Shown here one piece after another: positions 62,677 to 64,000 of a DNA stretch of 64,000 bases (position 1 is the first letter of the stretch; the number at the start of each line of letters is the position of its first letter). This DNA is from an uncultured bacterium (lineage in GTDB: Bacteria; Vulcanimicrobiota; Xenobia; Xenobiales; Xenobiaceae): contig CAKTUZ010000003.1 of assembly GCA_934621605.1 (NCBI GenBank), forward strand, positions 74,551-138,550. The letters are read 5' to 3'. The translations under genes were made by a program, and so were the position numbers. Under the pieces are notes generated by a model. The model saw only the letters and a program-made list of their open reading frames with translations. It ran no database searches and was not told the origin of the DNA.

Positions 62677-63927
62677 ATGTATCTTACTGTAAAGCAACAG
62701 ATAAAACATCTGTCTAAGGAAGACTATAAATCTATTAAAAAACTATGTCATGTGGCTAAAAATCTTACAAATGAAGCCATATATAATATCCGCCAGTATT
62801 ACTTTACAGAAGGTGCATTTCTTAAGTATGAAAAGAACTATATTCTTTTAAAGAGCAGTCCTAACTATAAAGCTTTAAATTCCAACATGGCACAGCAAAT
62901 ACTTAAGGAAGTAGACGGCTCTTTTAAATCGTTCTTTAGTTTGCTAAAACTAGCTAAGCAGGGTAAATATGCTTTTCAGGATTGTAAGTTGCCACACTAT
63001 CTTCCCAAAGACGGATATACAACATTAATCATTGGATTTGTAAGACTAAATGGCAATAAACTGATTCTGCCGTTTTCAAACAGTTTTAAGAAAACACATA
63101 AACCTGTTGAGATTGTCATGCCTCCAATACTACTTGATAAAGAAGTAAAAGAAATTCGGATTATTCCTAAGGCAAATGCTAGGTTCTTTGAAATTCAATA
63201 TATCTACAAAGCGGAATGTATTCAAAGAAATCTTAATAAAAACCGTGCACTAGCTCTCGACTTTGGAATAAACAATCTTGTAACTGCTGTATCAAATGAT
63301 GGAAGCTCTTTCATTATTGATGGAAGAAGACTAAAATCTATCAACCAATGGTTCAACAAAAAGAATGCACACTTGCAATCAATTAAGGATAAACAAGGCT
63401 TTGGTAAAAAGACTACCAATAAACAAAAAGCGATAGCTCGCGATCGTAACAATAAAGTGAACGATTATATGAACAAGACTGCTCGTAAAGTGATTGACTA
63501 CTGTATTATCAATGATATAGGCACTCTTATCGTAGGTTACAATGAAACTTTTCAAAAAAGTTCTAATATTGGTAAACGGAATAATCAAAACTTTGTAAAT
63601 ATTCCTTATGGTAAATTACGTGCCAAACTTGAATATCTTTGTGAACTCAATGGTATCACATTTGTAAAGCAAGAAGAGTCCTATACATCAAAAGCAAGTT
63701 TTTGGGATATGGATACGATACCGGTCTATAATAGCGATAATCCAGAAGAATATCAGTTTAGCGGTAACAGAATATATCGTGGGCTTTACAAAATGGCAAA
63801 CGGAAAGACATTTAATGCTGATGTAAATGGTGCATTAAATATTATGCGTAAAAGTAGCGTTGTGGATATGAATATCCTATACGGTAGGGGCGAAGTGGAC
63901 ACGCCCGTAAGAATAAGGGTTGCCTAG
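62677..63927 (+). CDS. tnpB: TnpB RNA-guided nuclease (IS200/IS605 accessory protein)
   Basis: 416 residues with AAAGGAG 7 bases before ATG. RuvC-like residues: Asp in LALDFGINNLVTAVS, Glu in VKQEESYTSKAS, and Asp in FNADVNGALNIMRK. NNQNFVNIPYGKLRAKLEYLCELNGI is typical of this clade. The zinc-ribbon cysteines of other TnpB are absent. TnpB cleaves DNA guided by RNA from the element end. It lacks a neighbouring tnpA transposase. Confidence 0.9.
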   Translation: MYLTVKQQIKHLSKEDYKSIKKLCHVAKNLTNEAIYNIRQYYFTEGAFLKYEKNYILLKSSPNYKALNSNMAQQILKEVDGSFKSFFSLLKLAKQGKYAFQDCKLPHYLPKDGYTTLIIGFVRLNGNKLILPFSNSFKKTHKPVEIVMPPILLDKEVKEIRIIPKANARFFEIQYIYKAECIQRNLNKNRALALDFGINNLVTAVSNDGSSFIIDGRRLKSINQWFNKKNAHLQSIKDKQGFGKKTTNKQKAIARDRNNKVNDYMNKTARKVIDYCIINDIGTLIVGYNETFQKSSNIGKRNNQNFVNIPYGKLRAKLEYLCELNGITFVKQEESYTSKASFWDMDTIPVYNSDNPEEYQFSGNRIYRGLYKMANGKTFNADVNGALNIMRKSSVVDMNILYGRGEVDTPVRIRVA

Positions 63928-64000
63928 CAATAGGTGGAAACTTAAATATCAAACTTCTTAAATAGGAGCGTTAGCTCCTTAGAAGCCCATCACCTTTAGG

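Larger units (their letters stand above)
62546..64000 (+). mobile_element. IS200/IS605-type (TnpB-only) element, right end cut
   Basis: The element runs from the palindrome through tnpB to short right-end hairpins. The latter are AGGAGC/GCTCCT (63964-63979) and CCCATCACCTTTAGG, which would complete a stem just outside the window. No tnpA was found. The last 73 bases probably include the omega-RNA end and guide boundary (inference from TnpB biology). Confidence 0.65.

Overview
The window is a bacterial chromosome segment, almost entirely coded on the minus strand. It combines a conserved ribosomal/translation core with several accessory blocks. The phylum cannot be fixed from this sequence alone. 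S12 has a Firmicutes-style insertion, and S14, S4, L36, L24 and Adk carry zinc-type cysteine motifs. EF-Tu has a Cys-rich loop, and rpmD (L30) and infA (IF-1) are absent from their usual places. Together these suggest a non-proteobacterial, possibly candidate-phylum bacterium. Strong GGAGG ribosome binding sites are common, and GTG or TTG starts are frequent.

Layout from left to right. 1-2772 holds three tandem paralogous membrane proteins (the first cut by the window). 2828-7438 is a four-gene membrane cluster ending in a DUF6754-type protein fused to a long extracytoplasmic, propeller-like region. A catalytically degenerate SDR-like protein and an unknown protein lie upstream in the same direction. 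9098-12388 (plus strand) encodes a bifunctional-nuclease (DUF151) protein and a large HD-GYP-like protein with a lost HD pair. 12430-16981 has a nitroreductase, a TatD-type hydrolase, a GT-C-like membrane glycosyltransferase and a fused two-domain methyltransferase. 17041-23156 holds dinG, pnp with a repeat-rich arginine tail, and rpsO with its own promoter and leader hairpin. 23235-27492 has an organophosphate/phosphate antiporter, rodA, a long dCTP deaminase and a small unknown gene.

From 27534 to 62447 the window is the ribosomal superoperon region, read right to left: a two-component system, then rpsL-rpsG-fusA-tuf-rpsJ-rplC-rplD-rplW-rplB-rpsS-rplV-rpsC-rplP-rpmC-rpsQ-rplN-rplX-rplE-rpsZ-rpsH-rplF-rplR-rpsE-rplO-secY-adk-map-rpmJ-rpsM-rpsK-rpsD-rpoA-rplQ-ecfA1...ecfA2...ecfT-truA. 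Several intrinsic terminators subdivide it. The most notable is a promoter plus terminator (attenuator-like) arrangement in front of rplB.

The best candidate for an undescribed system lies inside this otherwise conserved neighbourhood. The usual ecfA1-ecfA2-ecfT-truA run is split by a glycosyltransferase, by proC, and by a cassette of four paralogous glycine-zipper proteins (30325-34625). Each cassette member has its own terminator-like hairpin, and the members share a leader motif. One carries 17 RTX-like repeats with an unusual 11-residue period, and a C-terminal copy of its own N-terminal segment. The right edge (62546-64000) is a TnpB-only IS200/IS605-type element, with a 19-bp perfect palindrome upstream and the start of its right-end hairpins cut by the window.
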